Assembly: GCA_037126765.1 (NCBI GenBank)
Contig: JBBCBC010000007.1
Location: 27,227,667 to 27,291,666, forward strand
Direction: 5' to 3'
DNA length: 64,000 nt
From: Stenogyne calaminthoides
Taxonomy: Eukaryota > Streptophyta > Magnoliopsida > Lamiales > Lamiaceae
The position numbers were made by a program, and so were the translations under genes. Below the pieces are notes generated by a model. It saw only the letters and a program-made list of their open reading frames with translations. It was not told the origin of the DNA and did not search any database. Numbering within the stretch: position 1 is the stretch's first letter; each line of letters opens with the position of its first letter. Positions 1-13,900 of this stretch are shown here, in pieces.

Positions 1-399
1 TCATACGAGGGTTGCGATAGAGAAAAATATTATAATACTATCCGGTGGGTCAGATTTAGAGGGAATGCGAAGCTATGAGACATGTAGATGACGTCAAGAA
101 ATTTCCGAAACATGGTTATAATTCAAAAACGGACACCCGAGTCCAAAGTTATGGCCAAAACAGTTTTCACCATCCAATGGCCAAAACCCCAATCGCCGTT
201 TCCAGATCCTCCATCCGACATCGCTAATCCTTGCGATCAAAATTACAACAAGAACAAGCAAAACCCTACTATAGTGATCTATGAAAAAAAATGCCTATAC
301 TACTCACTCATATTATCCGTTGGGAAAAACAATTACAATATCACACGAGGGTTGTGATAGAGAAAAATAGTATAATACTACGGTGGGTCAGTTTTAGAG

Positions 400-2440
400 T
401 GAAGGCAAAGCTGTGAAACATGTAGACGACTTCAAGACGTTTCCAAAATATGGTTACAATAGGAAAATTGTCACCCGAGTCAAAAGTTATGGCCAAAACA
501 GTTTTCACCATCTAATGGCCAAAACCCCAATCGCTGTTTCCAGATCCTCCATCCGAAATCGCTCATCCTTACGATCAAAATTACAACAAGAACAAGCAAA
601 ACCCTACTATAGTGATCCATGTAAAAAATGCCTATACTACCCACCCATATTATCCGTTGGGAAAAACAATTAGAATATCACACGAGGGTTGCGATAGAAA
701 AAAATATTATAATACTATCCGGTGTGTCAGTTTTAGAGGAACGACGAAGGTGTGAGACATGTAGATGACTTAAAGACGTTTCCGAAACATGGTTATAAAA
801 GGAAAACGGAAACCCGAGTCAAAAGTTATGGCCAAAACAGTTTTCACCATCAAATGGTCAAAACCCCAATTGCCGTTTCCAGATCCTCCATCCGACATCG
901 CTCATCCTTGCGATCAAAAATACAACAAGAACAAGCAAAACCCTACTACAGTGATCTATGAAAAAAAAAGCCTATACAACTCACTCATATTATCCGTTGG
1001 GAAAAATGATTACAATATCACACGAGGGTTACGATAGGGCAAAATATTATAATACTATCCGGTGGGTCAGTTTTAGAGTGACGACAAAGACGTGAGACAT
1101 GTAGACGACTTCAAGACTTTTCCGAAACAAGGTTATAATAGGAAAACGGACACCCGAGTCAAAAGTTATGGCCAAAACTATTTTCACCATTCAATGGCCA
1201 AAACCCCAATCGCCGTTTCCAGATCCTCCATCCGACATCGCTCATCCTAGCTATCAAAATTACAACAAGAACAAGCAAAACCCTACTATAGTGATCTATG
1301 AAAAAAAATGCATATACTACCCACTCATATTATCCATTGGGAAAAACGATTACAATATCATACGAGGGTTGCGATAGAGAAAAATATTATAATACTATCC
1401 AGTGGGTCAGTTTTAGAGTGACGGAAAAGCTATGAGACATGTAGATGACTTTAAGACGTTTCCGAAACATGGTTACAATAGGAAAATTGTCACCCGAGTC
1501 AAAAGTTATTGGCAAAACAGTTTTCACCATCTAATGGCCAAAACCCCAATCGCTGTTTCCAGATCCTCCATCCGAAATCGCTCATCCTTGCTATCAAAAT
1601 TACAACAAGAACAAGCAAAACCCTACTGCAGTGATCTATGAAAAAAAATGCCTATACTACCCACCCATATTATCCGTTGGGAAAAACTATTACAATATCA
1701 CACGAGGGTTGCGATAGAAAAACATATTATAATACTATCCTGGTGGTTCAATTTTAGAGGAACGACGAAGATGTGAGACATGTAGACGACTTCAAGACGT
1801 TTCCAAAACATGGTTATAAAAGGAAAACGGACACCCGAGTCAAAAGTTATGGCCAAAATAGTTTTCACCATCAAATGGTCAAAACCCCAATCGCCGTTTC
1901 CAGATCCTCCATCCGCATCGCTCATCCTTGCGATCAAAATTACAACAAGAACAAGCAAAACCCTACTACAGTGATCTATGAAAAAAATGCATATACTACC
2001 CACTCATATTATCCATTGGGAAAAACGATTACAATATCATACGAGGGTTGCGATAGAGAAAAATATTATAATACTATCCGGTGGGTCAGTTTTAGAGTGA
2101 CGGCGAAGCTGTGAGACATGTAGACGACTTCAAGACGTGTCCGAAACAAGGATATAATAGGAAAACTGACACCCGAGTCAAAAGTTATGGCCAAAACTAT
2201 TTTCACCATCCAATGGCCAAAACCCCAATCTCCGTTTCCAGATCCTCCATCCGACATCGCTCATCCTAGCTATCAAAATTACAACAAAAACAAGCAAAAC
2301 CCTACTACAGTGATCTATGAAAAAAAATTCATATACTACCCACTCATATTATCCATTATGAAAAACGATTATAATATCATACGAGGGTTGCGATAGAGAA
2401 AAATATTATAATACTATCCGGTGGGTTAGTTTTAGAGGGA
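400..2440 (+). repeat. Three-monomer unit in two tandem copies (offset about 1,020 bp)
   Basis: Three successive monomers match the next three at constant offset (413/1,432, 752/1,773 and 1,168/2,187; offsets 1,019-1,021). A shared private marker is GGAAAATTGTCACCCGAG in place of the usual GGAAAACGGACACCCGAG, in the first monomer of each copy. The third monomers share TCATCCTAGCTATC. The same marker monomers reappear at about 5,566, 7,266 and 9,665, so the unit is also part of longer duplications. Copy limits are approximate. Confidence 0.75.
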
Positions 2441-3314
2441 AGGCGAAGCTATGAGGCATGTAGATGACGTCAAGACATTTCCGAAACATTGTTATCACAG
2501 GACAACGGACACCCAAGTCAAAAGTTATGGCCAAAACAGTTTTCACCATCAAATGGCCAAAACCCCAATCGCCGTTTCCAGATCCTCCATCCAAAATCGC
2601 TCATCCTTGCGATCAAAATTACAACAAGAACAAGAAAAACCTTACTAAAGTGATCTATGAAAAAAAATGCCTATACTACCCACTCATATTATCCGTTGGG
2701 AAAAACGATTACAATATCACACGAGGGTTGCGATAGAAAAAAATATTATAATACTATCCGGTGGGTCAATTTTAGAGGAACGGCGAAGGTTTGAGACATG
2801 TAGATGACTTCAAGACGTTTGAAACATGGTTATAATAGGAAAACGGACACCCGAGTCAAAAGTTATGGCCAAAACAGTTTTCACCATCAAATGGTCAAAA
2901 CCCCAATCGCCGTTTCCAGATCCTCCATCCGACATCACTCATCCTTGCGATCAAAATTACAACAAGAACAAGCAAAACCCTACTACAGTGATCTACCAAA
3001 AAAAAATCCTATACTACTCAGTCATATTATCCGTTGGGAAAAATGATTACAATATCACAAGAGGGTTGCGATAGAGAAAAATATGATAATGCTATGCGGT
3101 TGGTCAGTATTAGAGTGACGATGAAGCTGTGAGCCATGTAGAAGACTTCAAGACGTTTTCGAAACAAGGTTATAATAGGAAAACGGACACCCGAGTCAAA
3201 AGTTATGGCCAAAACTGCTTTCACCATCCAATGGCCAAAATCCCAATCGCCCGTTTCCAGATCCTCCATCCGACATCGCCATCCTTGCATCCTACAACAA
3301 GAACAAGCAAAACC

Positions 3315-6300
3315 CTCTATGTAAAAAAAAATGCCTATACTACCCACTCATATTATACGTTGGGAAAAACGATTACAATATCACATGAGGGTTGCGATAG
3401 AAAAAAAAATTTATAATACTATCTGGTGGGTCAGTTTTAGAGGAACGACGAAGGTGTGAGACATGTAGACGACTTCAAGACGTTTCCAAAACATGGTTAT
3501 AAAAGGATAATGGACACCCGAGTCAAAAGTTATGGCCAAAACAGTTTTCACCATCAAATGGTCAAAATCCCAATCGCCGTTTCCATATTCGCCATCCGAC
3601 ATCGCTCATCCTTGCGATCAAAATTACAACAAGAACAAGCAAAACCCTACTATAATGATCTATGAAAAAAAATGCCTATACTACCCACTCATATTATCCG
3701 TTGGGAAAAACTGATTACAATATCACACGAGGGTTGCGATAGAAAAAATATTATAATACTATCCGGTGGGTCAAATTTAGAGGAACGACAAAGGTGTGAG
3801 ACATGTAGACGACTTCAAGAAGTTTCCGAAACAAGGTTATAATAGGAAAACGGACACCCGAGTAAAAAGTTATGGCCAAAATAGTTTTCACCATCAAATG
3901 GTCAAAATCCCAATCGCCGTTTCCAGATCCTCCATCCGACGTCGCTCATCCTTGCGATCAAAATTACAACAAGAACATGCAAAACCATACTACAGTGATC
4001 TATGAAAAAAATGCCTATTCTACTTACTCATATTATCCGTTGGGAAAAACAATTACAATATCACACGAGGGTTGCGATGGAGAAAAATATTATAATACTA
4101 CGGTGGGTCAGTTTTAGAGTGACAGCAAAGCTATGAGACATGTAGACTACTTCAAGACGTTTCCAAAACAAGGTTACAATAGGAAAATGGACACCCGAGT
4201 AAAAAGTTATGGCCAAAACAGTTTTCACCATCCAATGGCCAAAACCCCAATCGTCGTTTCCAGATCCTCCATCCGAAATAGCTCATCCTTGCGATCAAAA
4301 TTACAACAAGAACAAGCAAAACCCTAATACAGTGATTTATGAAAAAAAATGCCTATACTACCCACTCATATTATCCGTTGGGAAAAACCATTACAATATC
4401 ACATGAGGGTTGTGATAGAAAAAAATATTATAATACTATCCGGTGGGTCAATTTTAGAGAAACGACAAAGGTGTGAGACATGTAGACGACTTCAAGATGT
4501 TTCCGAAACATGGTTATAATAGGAAAACGGACACTCAAGTCAAAAGTTATGGACAAAATAGTTTTCACCATCAAATGGTCAAAACCTCAATCACCATTTC
4601 CATATCCTCCATCCGACATCGCTCATCCTTGCGATCAAAATTACAACAAGAACAAGCAAAACCCTACTACAGTGATCTATGAAAAAAAAAGCCTATACTA
4701 CTCACTCATATTATCCATTGGGAAAAACGATTACAATATCACACGAGGGTTGCGATAGAGAAAAATATTATAATACTATCCGGTGGGTCAGTTTTAGAGG
4801 GACGGCGAAGCTTTGAGACATGTAGAAGACTTCAAGACGTTTCCGAAACAAGGTTATAATAGGAAAACGGACACCCGAGTCAAAAGTTATGGCCAAAACT
4901 GTTTTCACCATCCAATGGCCAAAACTATTTTCACCAACCAATGGCCAAAACCCCAATTGCCGATTCTAGATCCTCCATCCGACATCGCTCATCCTTGCGA
5001 TCAAAATTACAACAAGAACAAGCAATACCCTACTACAGTGATTTATGAAAAAAAAATGCCTATACTACTCACTCATATTATCCGTTGGGAAAAACGATTA
5101 CAATATCATACGACGGTTGCGATAGAGAAAAATATTATAATAGTATCCGGTGGGTCAGTTTTAGAGGGAATGCGAAGCTATGAGACATGTAGATGACGTC
5201 AAGACATTTCCGAAACATGGTTATAATAGGAAAACGGACACCCGGTTCAAAAGTTATGGCCAAAACAGTTTTCACCATCAAATGGCCAAAACCCCAATCG
5301 CCGTTTCCAGATCCTCCATCCGACATCGCTCATCCTTGCGATCAAAATTCTAACAAGAACAAGCAAAACCCTATTACAGTGATCTATGAAAAAAAATGCC
5401 TATACTACTCACTCACATTATCCGTTGGGAAAAACAATTACAATATAACACGAGGGTTGTGATTGAGAAAAATAGAATAATACTATGGTGGATCAGTTTT
5501 AGAATGACGGCAAAGTTGTGAGACATGTAGACGACTTCAAGACGTTTCCAAAACATGGTTACAATAGGAAAATTGTCACCCGAGTCAAAAGTTATGGCCA
5601 AAACAGTTTTCACCATCCAATGGCCAAAACCCCAATCGCTGTTTCCAGATCCTCCATCCGAATCGCTTATCCTCCTTGCGATCAAAATTACAACAAGAAC
5701 AAGCAAAACCCTACTACAGTGATCTATGTAAAAAAATGCCTATACTACCCACTCATATTATACGTTGGGAAAAACGATTACAATATCACATGAGGGTTGC
5801 GATAGAAAAAAAATATTATGATACTATCTGGTGGGTCAGTTTTAGAGGAACGACGAAGGTGTGAGACATGTAGACGACTTCAAGACGTTTTCGAAACATG
5901 GTTATAAAAGGATAATGGACACCCGAGTCAAAAGTTATGGCCAAAACAGTTTTCACCATCCAATGGTCAAAAACCCCAATCGCCGCTTTCCAGATCCTCC
6001 ATCCGAATCGCCATCCTTGCGATCAAAATTACAACATGAACAAGCAAAACACTACTACAGTGATCTATGAAAAAAAAGCCAATACTACTCACTCATATTA
6101 TCCGTTGGGAAAAATGATTACAATATCACACGAGGGTTGCGATAGAGAAAAATATTATAATACTATCCGGTGGGTCAGTTTTAGAGTGATGACGAAGCTA
6201 TGTGACATTTAGACGACTTCAAGACGTTTCCAAAACAAGGTTATAATAGGAAAACGGACACCCGAGTCAAAAGTTATGGCCAAAACTATTTTCACCATCC

Positions 6301-9300
6301 AATGGCCAAAACCCCAATCGCCGTTTCCAGATCCTCCATCCGAATCGCTCATCCTTGCTATCAAAATTACAACAAGAACAAGCAAAACCCTACTACAGTG
6401 ATCTATGAAAAAAAAATGCATTTACTACCCACTCATATTATCCATTGGGAAAGACGATTACAATATCATACGAGGTTTGCGATAGAGAAAAATATTATAA
6501 TACTATCCGGTGGGTTAGTTTTAGAGGGACGGCGAAGCTATGAGGCATGTAGATGACGACAAGACATTTCCGAAACATGGTTATCATAGGACAACGGACA
6601 CCCAAGTCAAAAGTTATGGCCAAAACAGTTTTCACCATCCAATGGCCAAAACCCCAATCGCCGTTTCCAGATCCTCCATCCGAAATCGCTCATCCTTGCG
6701 ATCAAAATTACAACAAGAACAAGCAAAACCTTACTACAGTGATCTATGAAAAAAAATGCCTATACTACCCACTCATATTATCCGTTGGGAAAAACGATTA
6801 CAATATCACACGAGGGTTGCGATAGAAAAAAATATTATAATACTATCCGGTGGGTCAGTTTTAGAGGAACGACGAAGCTGTGAGACATGTAGAAGACTTC
6901 AAGACGTTTCCGAAACATGGTTATAATAGGAAAACGGACACCCGAGTCAAAAGTTATGGCCAAAACAATTTTCACCATCAAATGGCCAAAACCCCAATCG
7001 CCGTTTCCAGATCCTCCATCCGACATCGCTCATCCTTGCGATCAAAATTACAACAAGAACAAGCAAAACCCTATTACAGTGATCTATGAAAAAAAATGCC
7101 TATACTACCCACTCACATTATCCGTTGGGAAAAATAATTACAATATAACACGAAGGTTGTGATTGAGAAAAATAGTATAATACTATGGTGGATCAGTTTT
7201 AGAATGACGGCAAAGTTGTGAGACATGTAGACGACTTCAAGACGTTTCCAAAACATGGTTACAATAGGAAAATTGTCACCCGAGTCAAAAGTTATGGCCA
7301 AAACAGTTTTCACCATCCAATGGCCAAAACCCCAATCGCTGTTTCCAGATCCTCTATCCAAAATCGCTTATCCTTGCGATCAAAATTACAACAAGAACAA
7401 GCAAAACCATACTACAGTGATCTATGTAAAAAAATGCCTATACTACCCACTCATATTATACGTTGGGAAAAACGATTACAATATCACATGAGGGTTGCGA
7501 TAGAAAAAAAAATTTATAATACTATCTGGTGGGTCAGTTTTAGAGGAACGACGAAGGTGTGAGACATGTAGACGACTTCAAGACGTTTCCGAAACATGGT
7601 TATAAAAGGATAATGGACACCCGAGTCAAAAGTTATGGCCAAAACAGTTTTCACCATCAAATGGTCAAAACCCCAATCGCCGTTTCCAGATCCTCCATCC
7701 GACATCGCTCATCCTTGCGATCAAAATTACAACAAGAACAAGCAAAACCCTACTATAATGATCTATGAAAAAAAAATGCCTATACTACCCACTCATATTA
7801 TCCGTTGGGAAAAACGATTACAATATCACACGAGGGTTGCGATAGAGAAAAATATTATAATACTATCCGGTGGGTCAATTTTAGAGGAACGACAAAGCTG
7901 TGAGACATGTAGAAGACTTCAAGACGTTTTCGAAACATGGTTATAATAGGAAAACGGACACCCGAGTAAAAAGTTATGGCCAAAATAGTTTTCACCATCC
8001 AATGGTCAAAACCCCAATCGCCGTTTCCAGATCCTCCATCCGACGTCGCTCATCCTTGCGATCAAAATTACAACAAGAACAAGCAAAACCATACTACAGT
8101 GATCTATGAAAAAAAATGCCTATTCTACTTACTCATATTATCCGTTGGGAAAAACAATTACAATATCACACGAGGGTTGCGATGGAGAAAAATATTATAA
8201 TACTACGGTGGGTCAGTTTTAGAGTGACAGCAAAGCTATGAGACATGTAGACTACTTCAAGACGTTTCCAAAACAAGGTTATAATAGGAAAATGGACACC
8301 CGAGTAAAAAGTTATGGCCAAAACAGTTTTCACCATCCAATGGCCAAAACCCCAATCGCCGTTTCCAGATCCTCCATCCGAAATCGCTCATCCTTGCGAT
8401 CAAAATTACAACAAGAACAAGCAAAACCCTAATACAGTGATTTATGAAAAAAAATGCCTATACTACCCACTCATATTATCCGTTGGGAAAAACCATTACA
8501 ATATCACATGAGGGTTGCGATAGAAAAAAATATTATAATACTATCCGGTGGGTCAGTTTTAGACAAACGACAAAGGTGTGAGACATGTAGACGACTTCAA
8601 GATGTTTCCGAAACATGGTTATAATAGGAAAACGGACACTCAAGTCAAAAGTTATGGACAAAATAGTTTTCACCATCAAATGGTCAAAACCTCAATCACC
8701 ATTTCCATATCCTCCATCCGACATCGCTCATCCTTGCGATCAAAATTACAACAAGAACAAGAAAAACCCTACTACAGTGATCTATGAAAAAAAAAAGCCT
8801 ATACTACTCACTCATATTATCCATTGGCAAAAACGATTACAATATCACACGAGGGTTGCGATAGAGAAAAATATTATAATACTATCCGGTGGGTCAGTTT
8901 TAGAGGTACGACGAAGCTGTGAGACATGTAGACAACTTCAAGACGTTTCCAAAACAAGGTTATAATAGGAAAAACGGACACCCGAAAAAAAGTTATGGCC
9001 AAAACTGTTTTGGCCAAAAATGGCCAAAACATCCAACCAATGGCCAAAACCCCAATTGCCGATTCTAGATCCTCCATCCGACATCGCTCATCCTTGCGAT
9101 CAAAATTACAACAAGAACAAGCAATACCCTACTACAGTGATTTATGAAAAAAAATGCCTATACTACTCACTCATATTATCCGTTGGGAAAAACGATTACA
9201 ATATCACACGAGGGTTGCGATAGAGAAAAAATATTATAATACTATCCGGTGGGTCAGTTTTAGAGGGATGGCGAAGCTATGAGACATGTAGATGACTTCA

Positions 9301-10900
9301 AGACATTTCCGAAACATGGTTATAATAGGAAAACGGACACCGAGTCAAAAGTTATGGCCAAAACAGTTTTCACCATCCAATGGCCAAAACCCCAATCGCC
9401 GTTTCCAGATCCTCCATCCGACATCGCTCATCCTTGCGATCAAAATTCTAACAAGAACAAGCAAAACCCTATTACAGTGATCTATGAAAAAAAATGCCTA
9501 TACTACTCACTCACATTATCCGTTGGGAAAAACAATTACAATATAACACGAGGGTTGTGATTTAGAAAAATAGAATAATACTATGGTGGATCAGTTTTAG
9601 AATGACGGCAAAGTTGTGAGACATGTAGACGACTTCAAGACGTTTCCAAAACATGGTTACAATAGGAAAATTGTCACCCGAGTCAAAAGTTATGGCCAAA
9701 ACAGTTTTCACCATCCAATGGCCAAAACCCCAATCGCTGTTTCCAGATCCTCTATCTGAAATCGCTTATCCTTGCGATCAAAATTACAACAAGAACAAGC
9801 AAAACCCTACTACAGTGATCTATGTAAAAAAATGCCTATACTACCCACTCATATTATACGTTGGGAAAAACGAGTACAATATCACATGAGGGTTGCGATA
9901 GAAAAAAAATATTATAATACTATCTGGTGGGCCAGTTTTAGAGGAACGACGAAGGTGTGAGACATGTAGACGACTTCAAGACGTTTCCGAAACATGGTTA
10001 TAAAAGGATAATGGACACCCGAGTCAAAAGTTATGGCCAAAACAGTTTTCACCATCAAATGGTCAAAACCCCAATCGCCGTTTCCAGATCCGCTATCCGA
10101 CATCGCTCATCCTTGCGATCAAAATTACAACATGAACAAGCAAAACACTACTACAGTGATCTATGAAAAAAAAGCCAATACTACTCACTCATATTATCCG
10201 TTGGGAAAAATGATTACAATATCACACGAGGGTTGCGATAGAGAAAAATATTATAATACTATCCGGTGGGTCAGTTTTAGAGTGACGACGAAGCTATGTG
10301 ACATTTAGACGACTTCAAGACGTTTCCGAAACAAGGTTATAATAGGTAAACGGACACCCGAGTCAAAAGTTATGGCCAAAACTATTTTCACCATCCAATG
10401 GCCAAAACCCCAATCGCCGTTTCCAGATCCTCCATCCGACATCGCTCATCCTAGCTATCAAAATTACAACAAGAACAAGCAAAACCCTACTACAGTGATC
10501 TATGAAAAAAAAATGCATTTACTACCCACTCATATTATCCATTGGGAAAGACGATTACAATATCATACGAGGTTTGCGATAGAGAAAAATATTATAATAC
10601 TATCCGGTGGGTTAGTTTTAGAGGGACGGCGAAGCTATGAGGCATGTAGATGACGACAAGACATTTCCGAAACATGGTTATCATAGGAAACGGACACCCG
10701 AGTCAAAAGTTATGGCCAAAACAGTTTTCACCATCCAATGGCCAAAACCCCAATCGCCGTTTCCAGATCCTCCATCCGAAATCGCTCATCCTTGCGATCA
10801 AAATTACAACAAGAACAAGCAAAACCTTACTACAGTGATCTATGAAAAAAAAATGCCTATACTACCCACTCATATTATCCGTTGGGAAAAACGATTACAA
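3315..10900 (+). repeat. Twelve-monomer higher-order repeat, two copies (offset about 4,100 bp)
   Basis: Copy 1 spans about 3,315-7,420 and copy 2 about 7,420-10,900 (the last monomers of copy 2 match less well). Matching monomers lie at 3,456/7,559, 4,133/8,238, 4,473/8,578, 5,193/9,292, 5,518/9,612, 5,861/9,957 and 6,540/10,637, with offsets of 4,094-4,105 bp. Private variants are shared: TTATACGTTGGGAAAAACG with CACATGAGGG; a TGGTTATAAAAGGATAATGG monomer; an ATTCTAACAAGAAC monomer; and an AATGCATTTACTACCC monomer. The monomer near 8,990-9,050 in copy 2 is scrambled relative to its partner near 4,885-4,950. Partial matches to a five-monomer offset (5,518/7,218) show an older, nested duplication. 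Confidence 0.8.
4891..4942 (+). repeat. 26-bp intramonomer unit, extra copy
   Basis: Each normal monomer contains GGCCAAAAC twice, 26 bp apart, either side of AGTTTTCACCATCCAAT. Here the start of the unit appears at 4,891, 4,917 and 4,943, so one 26-bp unit has been gained. A second case is at 28,085-28,136, and an exact 26-bp loss is seen near 35,427. Confidence 0.85.
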
Positions 10901-13900
10901 AATCACAAGAGGGTTGCGATAGAAAAAAATATTATAATACTATCCGGTGGGTCAGTTTTAGAGGAACGAAGAAGGTGTGAGACATGTAGACGACGTCAAG
11001 ACGTTTCCGAAACATGGTTATAATAGGAAAACGGACACCCGAGTCAAAAGTTATGGCCAAAACAGTTTTCACCATCCAATGGCCAAAACCCCAATCGCCG
11101 TTTTCAGATCCTCCATCCGACATCGCTCATCCTTGCGATCAAAATTACAACAAGAACAAGCAAAACCTTACTACAGTGATCTATGAAAAAAAAATGCCTA
11201 TACTACCCACTCATATTATCCGTTGGGAAAAACGATTACAAAATCACAAGAGGGTTGCGATAGAAAAAAATATTATAATACTATCCGGTGGGTCAGTTTT
11301 AGAGGAACGACGAAGGTGTGAGACATGTAGACGACGTCAAGACGTTTCCGAAACATGGTTATAATAGGAAAAACGGACACCCGAAATCAAAAGTTATGGC
11401 CAAAAACAGTTTTCACCATCCAATGGCCAAAAACCCCAATCGCCGTTTCGGATCCTCCATCCGACATCGCTCATCCTTGCGATCAAAATTACAACAAGAA
11501 CAAGCAAAACCCTACTACAGTGATCTATGAAAAAAAAAGCCTATACTACTCAGTCATATTATCCGTTGGGAAAAATGATTACAATATAACAAGAGGGTTG
11601 CGATAGAGAAAAATATTATAATGCTATGCGTTTGGTCAGTATTAGAGTGACGATGAAGCTATGAGACATGTAGACGACTTCAAGATGTTTCTGAAACAAG
11701 GTTATAATAGGAAAACGGACACCCGAGTCTAAAGTTATGGCCAAAATTGTTTTCACCATCCAATTGCCAAAATCCCAATATCCATTTCCAGATCCTCCAT
11801 CCGACATCGCTCATCCTAGCTATCAAAATTACAACAAGAACAAGCAAAACCCTACTACAGTGATCTATGAAAAAAAATGCATATAATACCCACTCATATT
11901 ATCCTTTGGGAAAAACGATTACAATATCATACGAGGGTTGCGATAGAGAAAAATATTATAATTCTATCCGGTGGGTCAGTTTTAGAGGGACGGAGAAGCT
12001 ATGAGACATGTAGATGACGTCAAGACATTTCCGAAACATGGTTATAAAAGGAAAACGGACACCCGAGTCAAAAGTTATGGCCAAAACAGTTTTCACCATC
12101 AAATGGCCAAAACCCCAATCGCCGTTTCCAGATCATCCATCCGAAATCGCTCATCCTTGCGATCAAAATTACAACAAGAACAAGCAAAACCCTACTACAG
12201 TGATCTATGAAAAAAAATGCCTATACTACCCACTCATATTACCCGTTGGGAAAAATGATTACAATATCAGACGAGGGTTGCGAAAGAAAAAATATTATAA
12301 TACTATCCGGTGGGTTAGTTTTAGAGGGACGGCGAACTTATGAGACATGTAGATGACGTCAAGACATTTCCGAAACATGGTTATAACAGGAAAACGGACA
12401 CCCAAGTCAAAAGTTATGGCCAAAACAGTTTTCAACATCAAATGGCCAAAACCCCAATCGCCGTTTACAGATCCTCCATCCGAAATCCCTCATCCTTGCG
12501 ATCAAAATTACAACAAGAACAAGCAAAACTCTACTACAGTGATCTATGAAAAAAAATGCCTATACTACCCACTCATATTATCCGTTGGGAAAAATGATTA
12601 CAATATCACACGAGGGTTGCGATAGAAAAAAATATTATAATACTATCCGGTGGGTCAGAATCAGAGGAACGGAAAAGGTGTGAGACATGTAGACGACTTC
12701 AAGACGTTTCCGAAACATGGTTATATTAGGAAAACGGACACCCGAGTCAAAAGTTATGGCCAAAATAGTTTTCACCATCAAATGGTCAAAACCCTAATCG
12801 CCGTTTCCAGATCCTCCATCCGACATCGCTCATCTTTGCGATCAAAATTACAACAAGAACAAGCAAAACCCTACTAGAGTGATCTATGAAAAAAAAAGCC
12901 TATATTACTAAATCATATTATCCGTTGGGAAAAATGATTACAATATCACAAGAGGGTTGCGATAGAGAAAAATATGATAATACTATGCGGTGGGTCAGTA
13001 TTAGAGTTACGATAAAGCTGTGAGACATGTAGACAACTTCAAGACGTTTCCGAAATAAGGTTATAATAGGAAAACGGACACCCGAGTCAAAAGTTATGGC
13101 CAAAACAATTTTCACCATCCAATGGCCAAAACCCCAATCGCCGTTTCCAGATCCTCCATCCGACATCGCTCATCGTTGCGATTAAAATTACAACAAGAAC
13201 AAGCAAAACCATACTACAGTGATCTATGAAAAAAATGCCTATACTACTTACTCATTTTATCCATTGGGAAAAACAATTACAATATCACACGAGGGTTGCG
13301 ATAGAGAAAAATATTATAATACTAAGGTGGGTCAGTTTAAGAGTGACGGCAAAGCTGTGAGACATGTAGACGACTTCAAGACGTTTCCAAAACAAGGTTA
13401 CAGTAGGAAAATGGACACCCGAGTCAAAAGTTATGGCCAAAACAGTTTTCACCATCCAATGGCCAAAACCCCAATCGCCATTTCCAGATCCTCCATCCGA
13501 AATCGCTCATCCTTGCGATCAAAATTACAACAAGAACAATCAAAACCCTAATACAGTGATCTATGAAAAAAAATACCTATACTACCCACTCATATTATCC
13601 GTTGGGAAAAACGATTACAATATCACATGAGGGTTGCGATAGAAAAAAATATTATAATACTATCTGGTGGGTCAGTTTTAGAGGAACGACAAATGTTTGA
13701 GACATGTAGACGACTTCAAGATGTTTCCGAAACATGGTTATAATAGGAAAACGGACACTCAAGTCAAAAGTTATGGCCAAAATAGTTTTCACCATCAAAT
13801 GGTCAAAACCTCAATCACCGTTTCCAGATTCTCCATCCGACATCGCTCATCCTTGCGATCAAAATTACAACAAGAACAAGCAAAACCCTACTACAGTGAT

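Noticed and set aside
7120..7140. CCGTTGGGAAAAACG resembles the mammalian CENP-B box (CTTCGTTGGAAACGGGA).
   Set aside because: Several essential positions differ, spacing is shifted by one base, and a bona fide plant CENP-B system is not established. Chance similarity is likely.
8430..8445. AAACCCTAA in some monomers looks like the plant telomere repeat.
   Set aside because: It is a one-base variant of the usual AAACCCTACTAC, never in tandem. It says nothing about telomere proximity.
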